Shown piece by piece: positions 54,925 through 63,658 of a stretch of DNA of 64,000 nt. This stretch comes from Pseudomonas wayambapalatensis. GTDB taxonomy: Bacteria > Pseudomonadota > Gammaproteobacteria > Pseudomonadales > Pseudomonadaceae. The translations under genes were made by a program, and so were the position numbers. The stretch lies in the NCBI GenBank assembly GCA_014268975.2, contig CP077096.1, positions 1,882,501 to 1,946,500 of the forward strand. The letters run 5' to 3'. Position 1 is the stretch's first letter. Each line of letters begins with the position of its first letter. The notes below the pieces were generated by a model. That model made no database searches. It saw only the letters and a list, made by a program, of their open reading frames with translations, and was not told the DNA's origin.

Positions 54925-55679
54925 TGAGCGGCGCGCTGCGCTTACTGTTGACCCTGGCGCTGTTGCTGGCCGCGCCCGTGGCCCTGGCCGCCGATCCGTT
55001 GTCGATCCCGGCCATCACCCTGTCCAATGGGCCGAACGGCCAGCAGGAATACTCGGTCAGCCTGCAGATCCTGCTGATCATGACGGCGCTGAGCTTCATT
55101 CCAGCGTTCGTCATCCTGATGACCAGCTTCACCCGCATCATCATCGTCTTCTCCATCCTGCGCCAGGCCCTGGGCCTGCAGCAGACACCGTCGAACCAGT
55201 TGCTCACCGGCATGGCGCTGTTCCTGACCATGTTCATCATGGCGCCGGTGTTCGATCGGGTGAATCGTGATGCCTTGCAGCCCTACCTGAACGAGCAGAT
55301 GACCGCCCAGCAGGCGATCGACAAGGCCCAGGGGCCGCTGAAGGACTTCATGCTGGCGCAGACCCGGCAAAGCGACCTGGACCTGTTCATGCGCCTGTCC
55401 AAGCGTACCGACATCGCCGGTCCCGACCAGGTGCCGCTGACCATTCTGGTGCCAGCCTTCGTCACCTCCGAGCTCAAGACCGCGTTCCAGATCGGTTTCA
55501 TGATCTTCATCCCGTTCCTGATCATCGACATGGTGGTCGCCAGTGTGCTGATGGCGATGGGTATGATGATGCTGTCGCCGCTGATCATCTCGCTGCCGTT
55601 CAAGATCATGCTGTTCGTCCTGGTCGATGGCTGGGCGTTGATCATGGGTACGCTGGCCGGCAGTTTCGGCGGCGTCTGA
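54924..55679 (+). CDS. fliP: Flagellar export gate protein FliP
   Basis: A 251-residue integral membrane protein. Cleavable signal peptide [22 protein letters not shown], then four transmembrane segments with the family motifs [19 protein letters not shown] and [24 protein letters not shown] at 54924 shares a base with the fliO stop (TGATG); an overlapping GTG at 54921 is less likely. With FliQ and FliR it forms the helical export gate core. Confidence 0.96.
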   Translation: MSGALRLLLTLALLLAAPVALAADPLSIPAITLSNGPNGQQEYSVSLQILLIMTALSFIPAFVILMTSFTRIIIVFSILRQALGLQQTPSNQLLTGMALFLTMFIMAPVFDRVNRDALQPYLNEQMTAQQAIDKAQGPLKDFMLAQTRQSDLDLFMRLSKRTDIAGPDQVPLTILVPAFVTSELKTAFQIGFMIFIPFLIIDMVVASVLMAMGMMMLSPLIISLPFKIMLFVLVDGWALIMGTLAGSFGGV

Positions 55680-55701
55680 GGCCGCTCAAGGAGAGTTTTC
55701 G

Positions 55702-55971
55702 ATGACCCCGGAAGTAGCCGTCGACCTGTTTCGCGATGCGCTCTGGCTGACGGCCCTCATGGTGGCGGTGCTGGTGGTGCCCAGCCTGCTGGTCGGCCTG
55801 CTGGTGGCGATCTTCCAGGCGGCCACGCAGATCAACGAACAGACCCTGAGCTTCCTGCCGCGTCTGCTGGTGATGCTGATCACTCTGATCGTGGTCGGTC
55901 CGTGGCTGGTGCAGAAGTTCATGGAATACATGACCGGCCTGTACAGCGGCATTCCGCAGTTGATCGGATGA
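55702..55971 (+). CDS. fliQ: Flagellar export gate protein FliQ
   Basis: An 89-residue protein of two transmembrane helices, about 16-38 and 52-75, with the family reading PEVAVDLFRDALWLTALMV and FQAATQINEQTLSFLPRLL. CAAGGAGAGTTTTCG precedes the ATG. Four copies wrap around FliP/FliR in the gate. fliR starts 7 bases after its stop. Confidence 0.95.
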   Translation: MTPEVAVDLFRDALWLTALMVAVLVVPSLLVGLLVAIFQAATQINEQTLSFLPRLLVMLITLIVVGPWLVQKFMEYMTGLYSGIPQLIG

Positions 55972-55978
55972 TGAACCC

Positions 55979-56755
55979 ATGCTCGAGCTGAGCGCCGCGC
56001 AGATCGGCACCTGGGTCGCCACTTTCATCCTGCCGCTGTTTCGCGTGGCAGCGGTGCTGATGACCATGCCGGTGTTCGGTACGCGCATGCTGCCGGCGCG
56101 GATCCGCCTGTACGTGGCGGTGGCGATCACCGTGGTGATCGTGCCGGGCCTGCCGCCGCTGCCCGAGTTCGAGCCGTTGAGCGTGCGCGGCGTGCTGCTG
56201 TGCGCCGAGCAGATCATCGTCGGTGCGCTGTTCGGGTTTTCGCTGCAGATGCTGTTCCAGGCCTTCGTCGTTGCCGGGCAGATCGTCGCCATCCAGCTGG
56301 GTATGGCGATGGCCTCGATGGTCGATCCGGCCAACGGCGTCAACGTGGCGGTGGTCGGGCAGTTCCTGACCATGCTGGTGAGTGTGCTGTTCCTGCTGAT
56401 GAACGGCCACTTGGTGGTGATCGAGGTACTGACCGAAAGTTTCACCACGCTGCCGGTTGGCAATGCCCTGGTGGTCGCGCATTTCTGGGAGATCGCCGGG
56501 CGTCTGGGCTGGGTGCTGGGTGCGGGCCTGGTGTTGATCCTGCCGGTCATCGCAGCGCTGCTGGTGATCAACATTGCCTTCGGTGTGATGACCCGCGCCG
56601 CACCTCAGTTGAACATCTTCTCCATTGGTTTCCCGCTGACCCTGGTGCTGGGGCTGGCCATCTTCTGGGTCGGCCTTGCCGACATCCTCTCGCATTATCA
56701 GCAGCTGGCCAGCGAGGCCTTGCAGTGGCTGCGTGAACTGGCACGGGCGCCCTGA
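55979..56755 (+). CDS. fliR: Flagellar export gate protein FliR
   Basis: A 258-residue membrane protein with about six helices. Recognised by ATFILPLFRVAAVLMTMPVFG, GALFGFSLQMLFQAFVVAGQIVAIQLGMAMASMVDP and APQLNIFSIGFPLTLVLGL. One copy completes the FliP5-FliQ4-FliR1 gate and contacts FlhB. No good ribosome site is seen upstream of ATG 55979, so translation is probably coupled to fliQ. Confidence 0.95.
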   Translation: MLELSAAQIGTWVATFILPLFRVAAVLMTMPVFGTRMLPARIRLYVAVAITVVIVPGLPPLPEFEPLSVRGVLLCAEQIIVGALFGFSLQMLFQAFVVAGQIVAIQLGMAMASMVDPANGVNVAVVGQFLTMLVSVLFLLMNGHLVVIEVLTESFTTLPVGNALVVAHFWEIAGRLGWVLGAGLVLILPVIAALLVINIAFGVMTRAAPQLNIFSIGFPLTLVLGLAIFWVGLADILSHYQQLASEALQWLRELARAP

Positions 56756-56757
56756 GC

Positions 56758-57900
56758 ATGGCAGAGAGCGAGAGCGGTCAGGACAAGACAGAGGAACCCA
56801 CCGAGAAGCGCAAGCGCGACGCACGGGAAAAGGGTGACATCGCCCGTTCCAAAGAGCTCAACACCTTCGCTGTGACCCTGGGCGGTGCCGGTGCCTTGTT
56901 GGCCTTCGGTGGCCACCTTGCCGAAACCCTGATGACGCTGATGCGCGTGAACTTCACCCTGTCGCGCGAAGTGATAGTCGACGAGCGGGCCATGGGTGCC
57001 TTCCTGATGGCCTCGGGCAAGATGGCCATCTGGGCCACCCAGCCGGTGCTGGTGTTGCTGTTCGTCGTATCGTTCGTGGCCCCGATCGCCTTGGGAGGCT
57101 TTCTGTTTTCCGGCTCCTTGCTGCAGCCCAAGTTCAGCCGGATGAACCCGCTGTCCGGGATCAAGCGCATGTTCTCGCTGAACTCGCTGACCGAACTGCT
57201 CAAGGCGGTGGCCAAGTTCTTCCTGGTGCTGGTGGTGGCGCTGGTGGTGCTGGCCAACGACCGCGAGGCGCTGATGGCGATTGCCAAGGAGCCGCTCGAG
57301 CAGGCGATCATCCACAGCGTGCAGGTGGTGGGCTGGAGCGCCTTGTGGATGGCGGCGGGTCTGTTGCTGATCGCCATCGTCGATGTGCCGTTCCAGCTCT
57401 GGCAGACGCACAAGAAGCTGAAGATGACCAAGCAGGAAGTGCGCGACGAATACAAGGATACCGAGGGCAAGCCAGAGGTGAAGCAGCGCATTCGCCAACT
57501 GCAGCGCGAGGCGTCGCAGCGCAGGATGATGGCGGCGGTGCCCGAGGCCGATGTGATCATCACCAACCCTACGCACTATGCCGTGGCGCTCAAGTACGAC
57601 CCGGAGAAGGGCGGTGCGGCGCCGTTGCTGTTGGCCAAGGGCACTGACTTTTTGGCCTTGAAGATCCGCGAGATCGGCCAGGAGCACAAGGTGCAGATCC
57701 TCGAATCGCCGGCGCTGGCGCGGGCGATCTACTACTCCACGGAGCTTGAGCACGAAATTCCGGCCGGGCTGTACCTGGCAGTGGCGCAGGTGCTGGCGTA
57801 CGTGTTCCAGATTCGCCAGTACCGCTCGGGCAAGGGCAAGCCGCCCGAGCCGCTGAAGAAGGATTTGCCGATTCCGCCGGACCTGCAGCGCGACAATTGA
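56758..57900 (+). CDS. flhB: Flagellar export switch protein FlhB
   Basis: A 380-residue protein with four transmembrane segments between about 35 and 215 and a cytoplasmic domain carrying the self-cleavage motif N270-P-T-H273 (VIITNPTHYAVALKYD). Cleavage between Asn and Pro switches export from hook to filament substrates under FliK. N-terminus ESGQDKTEEPTEKRKRDAREKG is typical. It follows fliR by 2 bases and ends the fliL operon just before a REP unit. Confidence 0.97.
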   Translation: MAESESGQDKTEEPTEKRKRDAREKGDIARSKELNTFAVTLGGAGALLAFGGHLAETLMTLMRVNFTLSREVIVDERAMGAFLMASGKMAIWATQPVLVLLFVVSFVAPIALGGFLFSGSLLQPKFSRMNPLSGIKRMFSLNSLTELLKAVAKFFLVLVVALVVLANDREALMAIAKEPLEQAIIHSVQVVGWSALWMAAGLLLIAIVDVPFQLWQTHKKLKMTKQEVRDEYKDTEGKPEVKQRIRQLQREASQRRMMAAVPEADVIITNPTHYAVALKYDPEKGGAAPLLLAKGTDFLALKIREIGQEHKVQILESPALARAIYYSTELEHEIPAGLYLAVAQVLAYVFQIRQYRSGKGKPPEPLKKDLPIPPDLQRDN

Positions 57901-57910
57901 TTCTGCAGGC

Positions 57911-57927
57911 GCGGGCTTGCCCGCGAA
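57911..57927. repeat. Single REP unit between flhB and flhA
   Basis: GCGGGCTTGCCCGCGAA, the same core as the two REP pairs upstream, followed by AAGAACACCGCGG. Only one unit is present, and the flanking GTGGGA part is lost. It lies 66 bases before the flhA sigma54 promoter. Confidence 0.75.
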
Positions 57928-57992
57928 AAGAACACCGCGGTGGACCGCGAAAACACCGCAACAGAGCGCCTGGCCCCGCACCCAGGCAAAGT

Positions 57993-58008
57993 TGGAAAGC
58001 TTCTTGCA
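57993..58008 (+). promoter_or_regulatory. Sigma54 promoter of flhA
   Basis: TGGAAA-N5-TTGCA, GG (57994-57995) and GC (58006-58007) 10 bases apart. Start near 58019, about 45 bases before flhA. Confidence 0.75.
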
Positions 58009-58063
58009 AAGCCACGCCCAAGCGCCGTCCAGGCGTCAAAGTTTTGCTTGAAGAGGATACCCG

Positions 58064-60193
58064 GTGGATCGCGCTCAGTTAATCAGCAACGCCCGTAACA
58101 ACCTGGCCGGTCTCGGTCGGGGGAACCTGGGTGTGCCGCTGTTGCTGCTGGTGATGCTGGCAATGATGATGTTGCCCATCCCGCCGTTCCTGCTCGATGT
58201 GTTCTTCACCTTCAACATCGCGCTGTCGATCGTGGTCCTGCTGGTCTGCGTCTATGCCCTGCGCCCGCTGGACTTCGCCGCCTTCCCGACCATCCTGCTG
58301 GTGGCGACCTTGCTACGCCTGGCGCTCAACGTCGCCTCGACCCGCGTGGTCATGCTCCACGGCCAGGAGGGTCACGGTGCGGCGGGCAAGGTGATCCAGG
58401 CCTTCGGCGAAGTGGTGATCGGCGGCAACTATGTGGTCGGTGCGGTGGTGTTCGCCATCCTCATGATCATCAACTTCGTCGTGGTGACCAAGGGTGCCGG
58501 GCGTATCTCCGAGGTGAGCGCGCGCTTCACCCTCGACGCCATGCCCGGCAAGCAGATGGCGATCGACGCCGACCTCAACGCCGGCTTGATCGACCAGGCC
58601 CAGGCCAAGGCGCGTCGCGCCGAGGTGGCCCAGGAGGCCGAGTTCTACGGTTCGATGGACGGTGCCAGCAAGTTCGTGCGTGGCGACGCCATCGCCGGCC
58701 TGCTGATCCTGTTCATCAACCTTATCGGCGGCATGCTCATCGGCATGCTGCAGCATGGCATGACCTTCAGCGACGCCGGTAAGGTGTACGCTTTGTTGAC
58801 CATCGGTGACGGTTTGGTGGCGCAGTTGCCCTCGCTGCTGCTGTCCACTGCGGCCGCGATCATGGTCACCCGCGCCTCGGGCTCCGAGGACATGGGCAAG
58901 CTGATCAACCGGCAGATGTTCGATTCGCCCAAGGCGCTGGCTGTTTCCGGCGCGCTGATGGTGGTGATGGGGCTGGTGCCGGGGATGCCGCACATCGCCT
59001 TCCTCAGCCTCGGCCTGATGGCCGGTGGTGGCGCCTACCTGGTGTGGAAGAAACAGCAGAAGGCCAAGCTCCTGGCCGTGCAGGAAGCGCAGCGCCAACA
59101 GGATCTGCTGCCATCGCCGCAGCGCGCCATGGAAACCAAGGAGCTGGGCTGGGACGACGTGACCCCGATCGACATGATCGGCCTGGAAGTCGGCTATCGC
59201 CTGATTCCGCTGGTCGACCGCAACCAGGGCGGCCAGTTGCTGGCGCGGATCAAGGGCGTGCGCAAGAAGCTCTCGCAAGACCTGGGCTTTCTCATGCCCA
59301 CCGTGCACATTCGCGACAACCTCGACCTGCAGCCCAGTGCCTATCGCCTGACGCTGATGGGGGTGATCCTGGCCGAGGCGGAGATCTACCCGGACCGCGA
59401 GCTTGCGATCAACCCTGGGCAGGTGTTCGGCACCCTCAATGGTATCGCCGCGCGCGACCCGGCCTTTGGCCTGGAGGCGGTGTGGATCGATGTGGCCCAG
59501 CGCGCCCAGGCGCAGTCCTTGGGGTACACGGTGGTCGATGCCAGCACCGTGGTCGCCACTCACCTCAACCAGATTCTGCAGAAGCACTGCCACGAGCTGA
59601 TCGGCCATGAAGAGGTTCAGCAGTTGCTGCAGGTGCTGTCCAAGGCATCGCCGAAACTTGCCGAGGAATTGGTGCCGGGTGTCATTTCCTTGTCGGGGTT
59701 GCTCAAGGTCCTGCAGGCCCTGCTTGCCGAGCAGGTGCCCGTGCGTGACATCCGCAGCATTGCCGAGGCCATCGCCAACAATGCCGCCAAGAGTCAAGAT
59801 ACCGCCGCGTTGGTGGCTTCGGTGCGGGTCGGCTTGTCCCGCGCCATCGTGCAAAGCATTGTCGGCGTTGAGTCCGAGCTGCCTGTGATCACCCTTGAAC
59901 CAAGGTTGGAACAGATCTTGCTCAATAGTTTGCAAAGGGCCGGGCAGGGTCAGGAAGACGGTGTTCTTCTTGAACCGAGCATGGCCGAGAAGTTGCAGCG
60001 TTCGCTGATCGAGGCGGCGCAGCGCCAGGAGATGCAAGGCCAGCCGGCCATCCTCCTGGTCGCCGGCCCGATCCGTGCCATGCTGTCGAGATTCGGTCGT
60101 CTGGCCGTGCCCAACCTGCATGTGCTGGCGTACCAGGAAATACCGGACAACAAGCAAGTCACCATCGTTGCCACCGTGGGCCCTAATGGCTGA
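58064..60193 (+). CDS. flhA: Flagellar export protein FlhA
   Basis: A 709-residue export-gate protein. Eight transmembrane helices in about the first 330 residues; the FHIPEP-family signature region reads RFTLDAMPGKQMAIDADLNAGLI (about 150-172); and a large cytoplasmic domain (about 360-700) forms the nonameric ring. The start is GTG at 58064, with AAGAGGATACCCG upstream, giving MDRAQLISNARNNLAGLG. It binds chaperone-substrate complexes and uses the proton motive force. flhF follows after 11 bases. Confidence 0.97.
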   Translation: MDRAQLISNARNNLAGLGRGNLGVPLLLLVMLAMMMLPIPPFLLDVFFTFNIALSIVVLLVCVYALRPLDFAAFPTILLVATLLRLALNVASTRVVMLHGQEGHGAAGKVIQAFGEVVIGGNYVVGAVVFAILMIINFVVVTKGAGRISEVSARFTLDAMPGKQMAIDADLNAGLIDQAQAKARRAEVAQEAEFYGSMDGASKFVRGDAIAGLLILFINLIGGMLIGMLQHGMTFSDAGKVYALLTIGDGLVAQLPSLLLSTAAAIMVTRASGSEDMGKLINRQMFDSPKALAVSGALMVVMGLVPGMPHIAFLSLGLMAGGGAYLVWKKQQKAKLLAVQEAQRQQDLLPSPQRAMETKELGWDDVTPIDMIGLEVGYRLIPLVDRNQGGQLLARIKGVRKKLSQDLGFLMPTVHIRDNLDLQPSAYRLTLMGVILAEAEIYPDRELAINPGQVFGTLNGIAARDPAFGLEAVWIDVAQRAQAQSLGYTVVDASTVVATHLNQILQKHCHELIGHEEVQQLLQVLSKASPKLAEELVPGVISLSGLLKVLQALLAEQVPVRDIRSIAEAIANNAAKSQDTAALVASVRVGLSRAIVQSIVGVESELPVITLEPRLEQILLNSLQRAGQGQEDGVLLEPSMAEKLQRSLIEAAQRQEMQGQPAILLVAGPIRAMLSRFGRLAVPNLHVLAYQEIPDNKQVTIVATVGPNG

Positions 60194-60204
60194 GGTAGTG
60201 GGTT

Positions 60205-61515
60205 ATGCAAGTTAAGCGTTTTTTCGCCGCCGATATGCGTCAGGCCATGAAACTGGTCCGTGATGAGCTTGGCGCCGATGCCGCGATCATCGGCAACCGG
60301 CGTATCGCCGGCGGTGTCGAACTGACGGCCGCGCTGGACTACAAGCTGTCCGCCCTGGCCCCACGCGTGCCGAATGTCGAGCTCGAGGACGAGCTGCGCA
60401 AGACCCATTCGCGCATCGCCACCGCCCAGGCCGAGCTGGACGGGCGTGGTGACGCCGAGCTCGGCAACCGGCAACTGTTTGCCGGCCTGTCGCTGACCGC
60501 GTCCGAGCCACTGGTCGAGCCGCATGTGGAAGCGCCGGTGCCTGCGCCGCCCCCGGCAGCTCCGGCGGTGGACAAGCGCGTATTCGATGCCATGCGTTCG
60601 GAGCTTTCGGGCCTGCGCGAGCTGCTCGAAGTGCAGCTCGGCTCGCTTGCCTGGGGCCAGTTGCAGGGCAGCAAGCCGCAGCAGGCCAACCTCTGGCGTC
60701 GCTTGCAGCGCCTGGGCCTGTCTGGCCCGATCGCCCGTGAACTGCTCGACCTGGCCGGTGAAATCGAAGACCCGCGCCAGGCCTGGCGCATGGTCCTGGC
60801 GCACCTGGCGCGCCTGATCGAGGTGCCTGAGGTCGAGCCGATCGAGGAGGGCGGGGTCATCGCCATGGTCGGCCCGGCCGGCATGGGCAAGACCACCACC
60901 CTGGCCAAGCTTGCGGCACGCTACGTGCTCAAGTACGGCTCGCAGCACCTGGCGCTGGTGAGCATGGACAGCTATCGCATCGGTGCCCAGGAGCAGCTCA
61001 AGACCCTCGGGCGCATCCTCAATGTGCCGGTGACCTATGTCGATCCGGGCCAGTCGCTGGCCCAGGCCCTGGAACCACTGCTGCGCAAGCGCGTGGTGCT
61101 GATCGATACCGCGGGCCTTCAGGCCAGCGATCCGGCCCTGCGCATGCAGCTCGAGTCGCTCGCCAGCCGCGGCATCGCCGCCAAGAACTACCTGGTACTG
61201 GCCACCACCAGCCAGAAGCAGGTGCTGACCGCCGCCTATCACAGCTACAAGCGCTGTGGCCTGGCCGGTTGCATCCTGACCAAGCTCGATGAAACGGGCA
61301 GCCTCGGCGAAGTGCTGAGCCTGGCCATCAGTCACGAACTGCCCGTGGCCTATCTCACCGATGGTCCGCGCATTCCGGACGACCTGCAGTTGCCGCGCAA
61401 GCACCAGTTGGTGAGCCGTGCGGTCAGCGTGCAGTTGCAGGAAGAGCCCAGCGAAGAGGCCATGGCCGACATGTTCGCTGATCTCTACCACAATCCCGAT
61501 AAGCGCGCGGGTTGA
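60205..61515 (+). CDS. flhF: Polar flagellum placement GTPase FlhF
   Basis: A 436-residue SRP-type GTPase. N-terminal basic B domain (MQVKRFFAADMRQAMKLVRDELGADAAIIGNRRI), Ala/Pro-rich linker (about 100-130), N domain, and G domain (about 215-420) with P-loop GPAGMGKTTT, MDSYRIGAQEQL, LIDTAGL and TKLDE. It marks the old pole for flagellar assembly and works against FleN (next gene) to set number and place. This pair argues for polar flagella. Confidence 0.96.
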   Translation: MQVKRFFAADMRQAMKLVRDELGADAAIIGNRRIAGGVELTAALDYKLSALAPRVPNVELEDELRKTHSRIATAQAELDGRGDAELGNRQLFAGLSLTASEPLVEPHVEAPVPAPPPAAPAVDKRVFDAMRSELSGLRELLEVQLGSLAWGQLQGSKPQQANLWRRLQRLGLSGPIARELLDLAGEIEDPRQAWRMVLAHLARLIEVPEVEPIEEGGVIAMVGPAGMGKTTTLAKLAARYVLKYGSQHLALVSMDSYRIGAQEQLKTLGRILNVPVTYVDPGQSLAQALEPLLRKRVVLIDTAGLQASDPALRMQLESLASRGIAAKNYLVLATTSQKQVLTAAYHSYKRCGLAGCILTKLDETGSLGEVLSLAISHELPVAYLTDGPRIPDDLQLPRKHQLVSRAVSVQLQEEPSEEAMADMFADLYHNPDKRAG

Positions 61516-61590
61516 AGATGAACGGCGCAGGGGGTCGACAGCGGCCCTTCAAGTGGGCGGGTCCCACGCGAGACAAGGTAAAGAACAGAC

Positions 61591-62424
61591 ATGGGTAGCA
61601 TGCATCCCGTACAGGTGATCGCCGTCACCGGTGGCAAAGGTGGCGTCGGCAAGACCAACGTTTCAGTGAACCTGTCCCTGGCGCTGGCCGAACTCGGCCG
61701 CCGGGTCATGCTGCTGGACGCCGACCTGGGTCTGGCCAACGTCGACGTGCTGCTGGGGCTGACCCCCAAACGTACCCTGGCCGACGTCATCGAAGGACGC
61801 TGCGAGCTGCGCGACGTGCTGCTGCAGGGGCCGGGCGGCGTACGCATCGTGCCGGCGGCTTCGGGCACCCAGAGCATGGTGCACCTGGCGCCGGCCCAGC
61901 ATGCCGGGCTGATCCAGGCGTTCAGCGAGATCGGCGACAACCTCGACGTATTGGTGATCGACACCGCTGCGGGTATCGGTGACTCGGTGGTCAGTTTTGT
62001 CCGCGCCGCGCAGGAGGTGCTGCTGGTGGTGTGCGACGAGCCTACCTCGATCACCGATGCCTACGCCCTGATCAAGTTGCTCAACCGCGATTACGGCATG
62101 AATCGCTTCCGCGTCCTGGCCAACATGGCGCAGAGCCCGCAGGAAGGGCGCAACCTGTTCGCCAAGCTGACCAAGGTCACTGACCGCTTCCTCGACGTGG
62201 CCCTGCAGTACGTCGGCGCCGTGCCCTACGACGAGTGCGTGCGCAAGGCGGTGCAGAAGCAGCGCGCAGTGTACGAGGCCTTCCCGCGCTCCAAGTGCGC
62301 CCTGGCCTTCAAGGCCATTGCGCAGAAGGTCGACAGCTGGCCGCTGCCGGCCAACCCGCGTGGGCACCTGGAGTTCTTCGTCGAGCGCCTGGTGCAGCCT
62401 ACCAGTGCGGGGCCGGTGCTATGA
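61591..62424 (+). CDS. fleN: Flagellar number regulator FleN (FlhG)
   Basis: A 277-residue MinD/ParA-type ATPase. Deviant Walker A GGKGGVGKT at residues 14-22, Walker B-type VLVIDTAAGIGD, and DADLGLANVDVLLGL. It binds FleQ to limit flagellar gene expression and keep flagella few; with c-di-GMP it also modulates FleQ at biofilm genes. ATG at 61591 (MGSMHPVQVIAVTGG), with AAGGTAAAGAACAGAC upstream. Overlaps fliA by 4 bases (ATGA). Confidence 0.96.
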   Translation: MGSMHPVQVIAVTGGKGGVGKTNVSVNLSLALAELGRRVMLLDADLGLANVDVLLGLTPKRTLADVIEGRCELRDVLLQGPGGVRIVPAASGTQSMVHLAPAQHAGLIQAFSEIGDNLDVLVIDTAAGIGDSVVSFVRAAQEVLLVVCDEPTSITDAYALIKLLNRDYGMNRFRVLANMAQSPQEGRNLFAKLTKVTDRFLDVALQYVGAVPYDECVRKAVQKQRAVYEAFPRSKCALAFKAIAQKVDSWPLPANPRGHLEFFVERLVQPTSAGPVL

Positions 62425-63161
62425 ACGCGAGCGGATTCAAGATGTACAGCAAGGCGTCCAAAGACGCCCAGTACGAGCTGGTCGAGCGCTATGCCCCGCT
62501 GGTCAAGCGCATCGCCTACCACCTGTTGGCGCGCCTGCCGGCCAACGTGCAGGTCGAGGACCTGATCCAGGCCGGCATGATCGGCCTGCTGGAAGTGGCC
62601 AACAAGTACGACGCCAGCAAGGGGGCGAGCTTCGAGACCTATGCCGGCATCCGCATCCGTGGCGCCATGCTCGACGAGGTGCGCAAGGGCGATTGGGCGC
62701 CGCGTTCGGTGCACCGCAACACGCGCATGGTCAGTGACGCGATTCGCGCCGTCGAAGCAAGAACCGGTCGTGACGCTAAAGATCACGAGGTTGCTGCCGA
62801 ACTCCAATTGAGTCTCGACGATTATTACGGGATTCTGAACGATACCTTGGGCAGCCGCCTGTTCAGTTTCGACGACCTGCTGCAGGACGGTGAACACGAA
62901 GGGCTGCACGAGGACGGTGCCAGCGGCCAGGTCGAGCCGTGGCGGGATCTGGAAGACGAACGCTTCCAGGCCGCACTGACCGACGCGATCGCCAACCTGC
63001 CGGAGCGCGAGCGCCTGGTCCTGGCGCTGTACTACGACGAAGAGTTGAACCTCAAGGAAATCGGGGAAGTGCTGGGGGTCAGCGAGTCGCGTGTCAGCCA
63101 GTTGCACAGCCAGTGCGCAGCGCGTCTGCGCAGCCGGTTGGGTGAATGGCGGGCACGGTGA
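62421..63161 (+). CDS. fliA: Flagellar sigma factor FliA (sigma28)
   Basis: A 246-residue sigma70-family factor. Region 2: VEDLIQAGMIGLLEVANKYDASKGASFETYAGIRIRGAMLDEVRKGDW; region 3: RTGRDAKDHEVAAELQLSLDDYY; region 4 helix-turn-helix: LKEIGEVLGVSESRVSQLHSQCAARLRSRL. Its ATG shares ATGA with the fleN stop. It reads the sigma28 promoters seen here at flgM, fliC, fliS and cheV, and is held by FlgM (4.8 kb). Confidence 0.97.
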   Translation: MNASGFKMYSKASKDAQYELVERYAPLVKRIAYHLLARLPANVQVEDLIQAGMIGLLEVANKYDASKGASFETYAGIRIRGAMLDEVRKGDWAPRSVHRNTRMVSDAIRAVEARTGRDAKDHEVAAELQLSLDDYYGILNDTLGSRLFSFDDLLQDGEHEGLHEDGASGQVEPWRDLEDERFQAALTDAIANLPERERLVLALYYDEELNLKEIGEVLGVSESRVSQLHSQCAARLRSRLGEWRAR

Positions 63162-63173
63162 ACCCGGGTTCGA

Positions 63174-63200
63174 TGCAGTCGTTTTCCGTGGTGCCGAATT
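63174..63200 (+). promoter_or_regulatory. Possible sigma28 promoter of cheYZ
   Basis: TGCAGTCG (63174-63181), 11 bases, GCCGAATT (63193-63200). The -10 core is good and spacing is correct; the -35 keeps only part of the consensus. A hairpin, CGCGCT/AGCGCG (63210-63230), lies between this site and cheY. Confidence 0.4.
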
Positions 63201-63253
63201 GATTGAGCGCGCGCTTGCCAGACGAGCGCGTTTAAGACTGCTTGGAGGTCTAA

Positions 63254-63640
63254 TTGAACAAAGATATGAAAATCCTCATCGTTGACGACTTCTCGACGAT
63301 GCGGCGGATCATCAAGAACCTGTTGCGTGATCTGGGCTTCACCAACACCGACGAGGCCGACGATGGCACCACGGCCCTGCCGATGCTCGAAAGCGGTCAT
63401 TACGACTTCCTGGTGACCGACTGGAACATGCCCGGCATGTCCGGTATCGACCTGCTGCGCAAGGTACGTGCCCACGACCGTCTCAAGGGCATGCCGGTCC
63501 TGATGGTGACCGCCGAGGCCAAGCGCGACCAGATCATCGAAGCGGCCCAGGCCGGCGTCAACGGCTACGTGGTCAAGCCTTTCACCGCGCAGGTACTCAA
63601 AGAAAAGATCGAGAAGATCTTCGAACGCGTCAACGGCTGA
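63254..63640 (+). CDS. cheY: Chemotaxis response regulator CheY
   Basis: A 128-residue single receiver domain. Acid pocket D11-D12, phosphoacceptor D56 in LVTDWNMPGMSG, Thr in VTAEAK, and the invariant Lys in VVKPFTAQ. A TTG at 63254 lies 5 bases after GGAGG, so it is preferred; the ATG at 63266 (MKILIVDDF) is the start often annotated, but is 17 bases from that site. Phosphorylated CheY binds FliM and switches rotation. Confidence 0.95.
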   Translation: MNKDMKILIVDDFSTMRRIIKNLLRDLGFTNTDEADDGTTALPMLESGHYDFLVTDWNMPGMSGIDLLRKVRAHDRLKGMPVLMVTAEAKRDQIIEAAQAGVNGYVVKPFTAQVLKEKIEKIFERVNG

Positions 63641-63658
63641 GCCATGTCTGGGGGCGCT

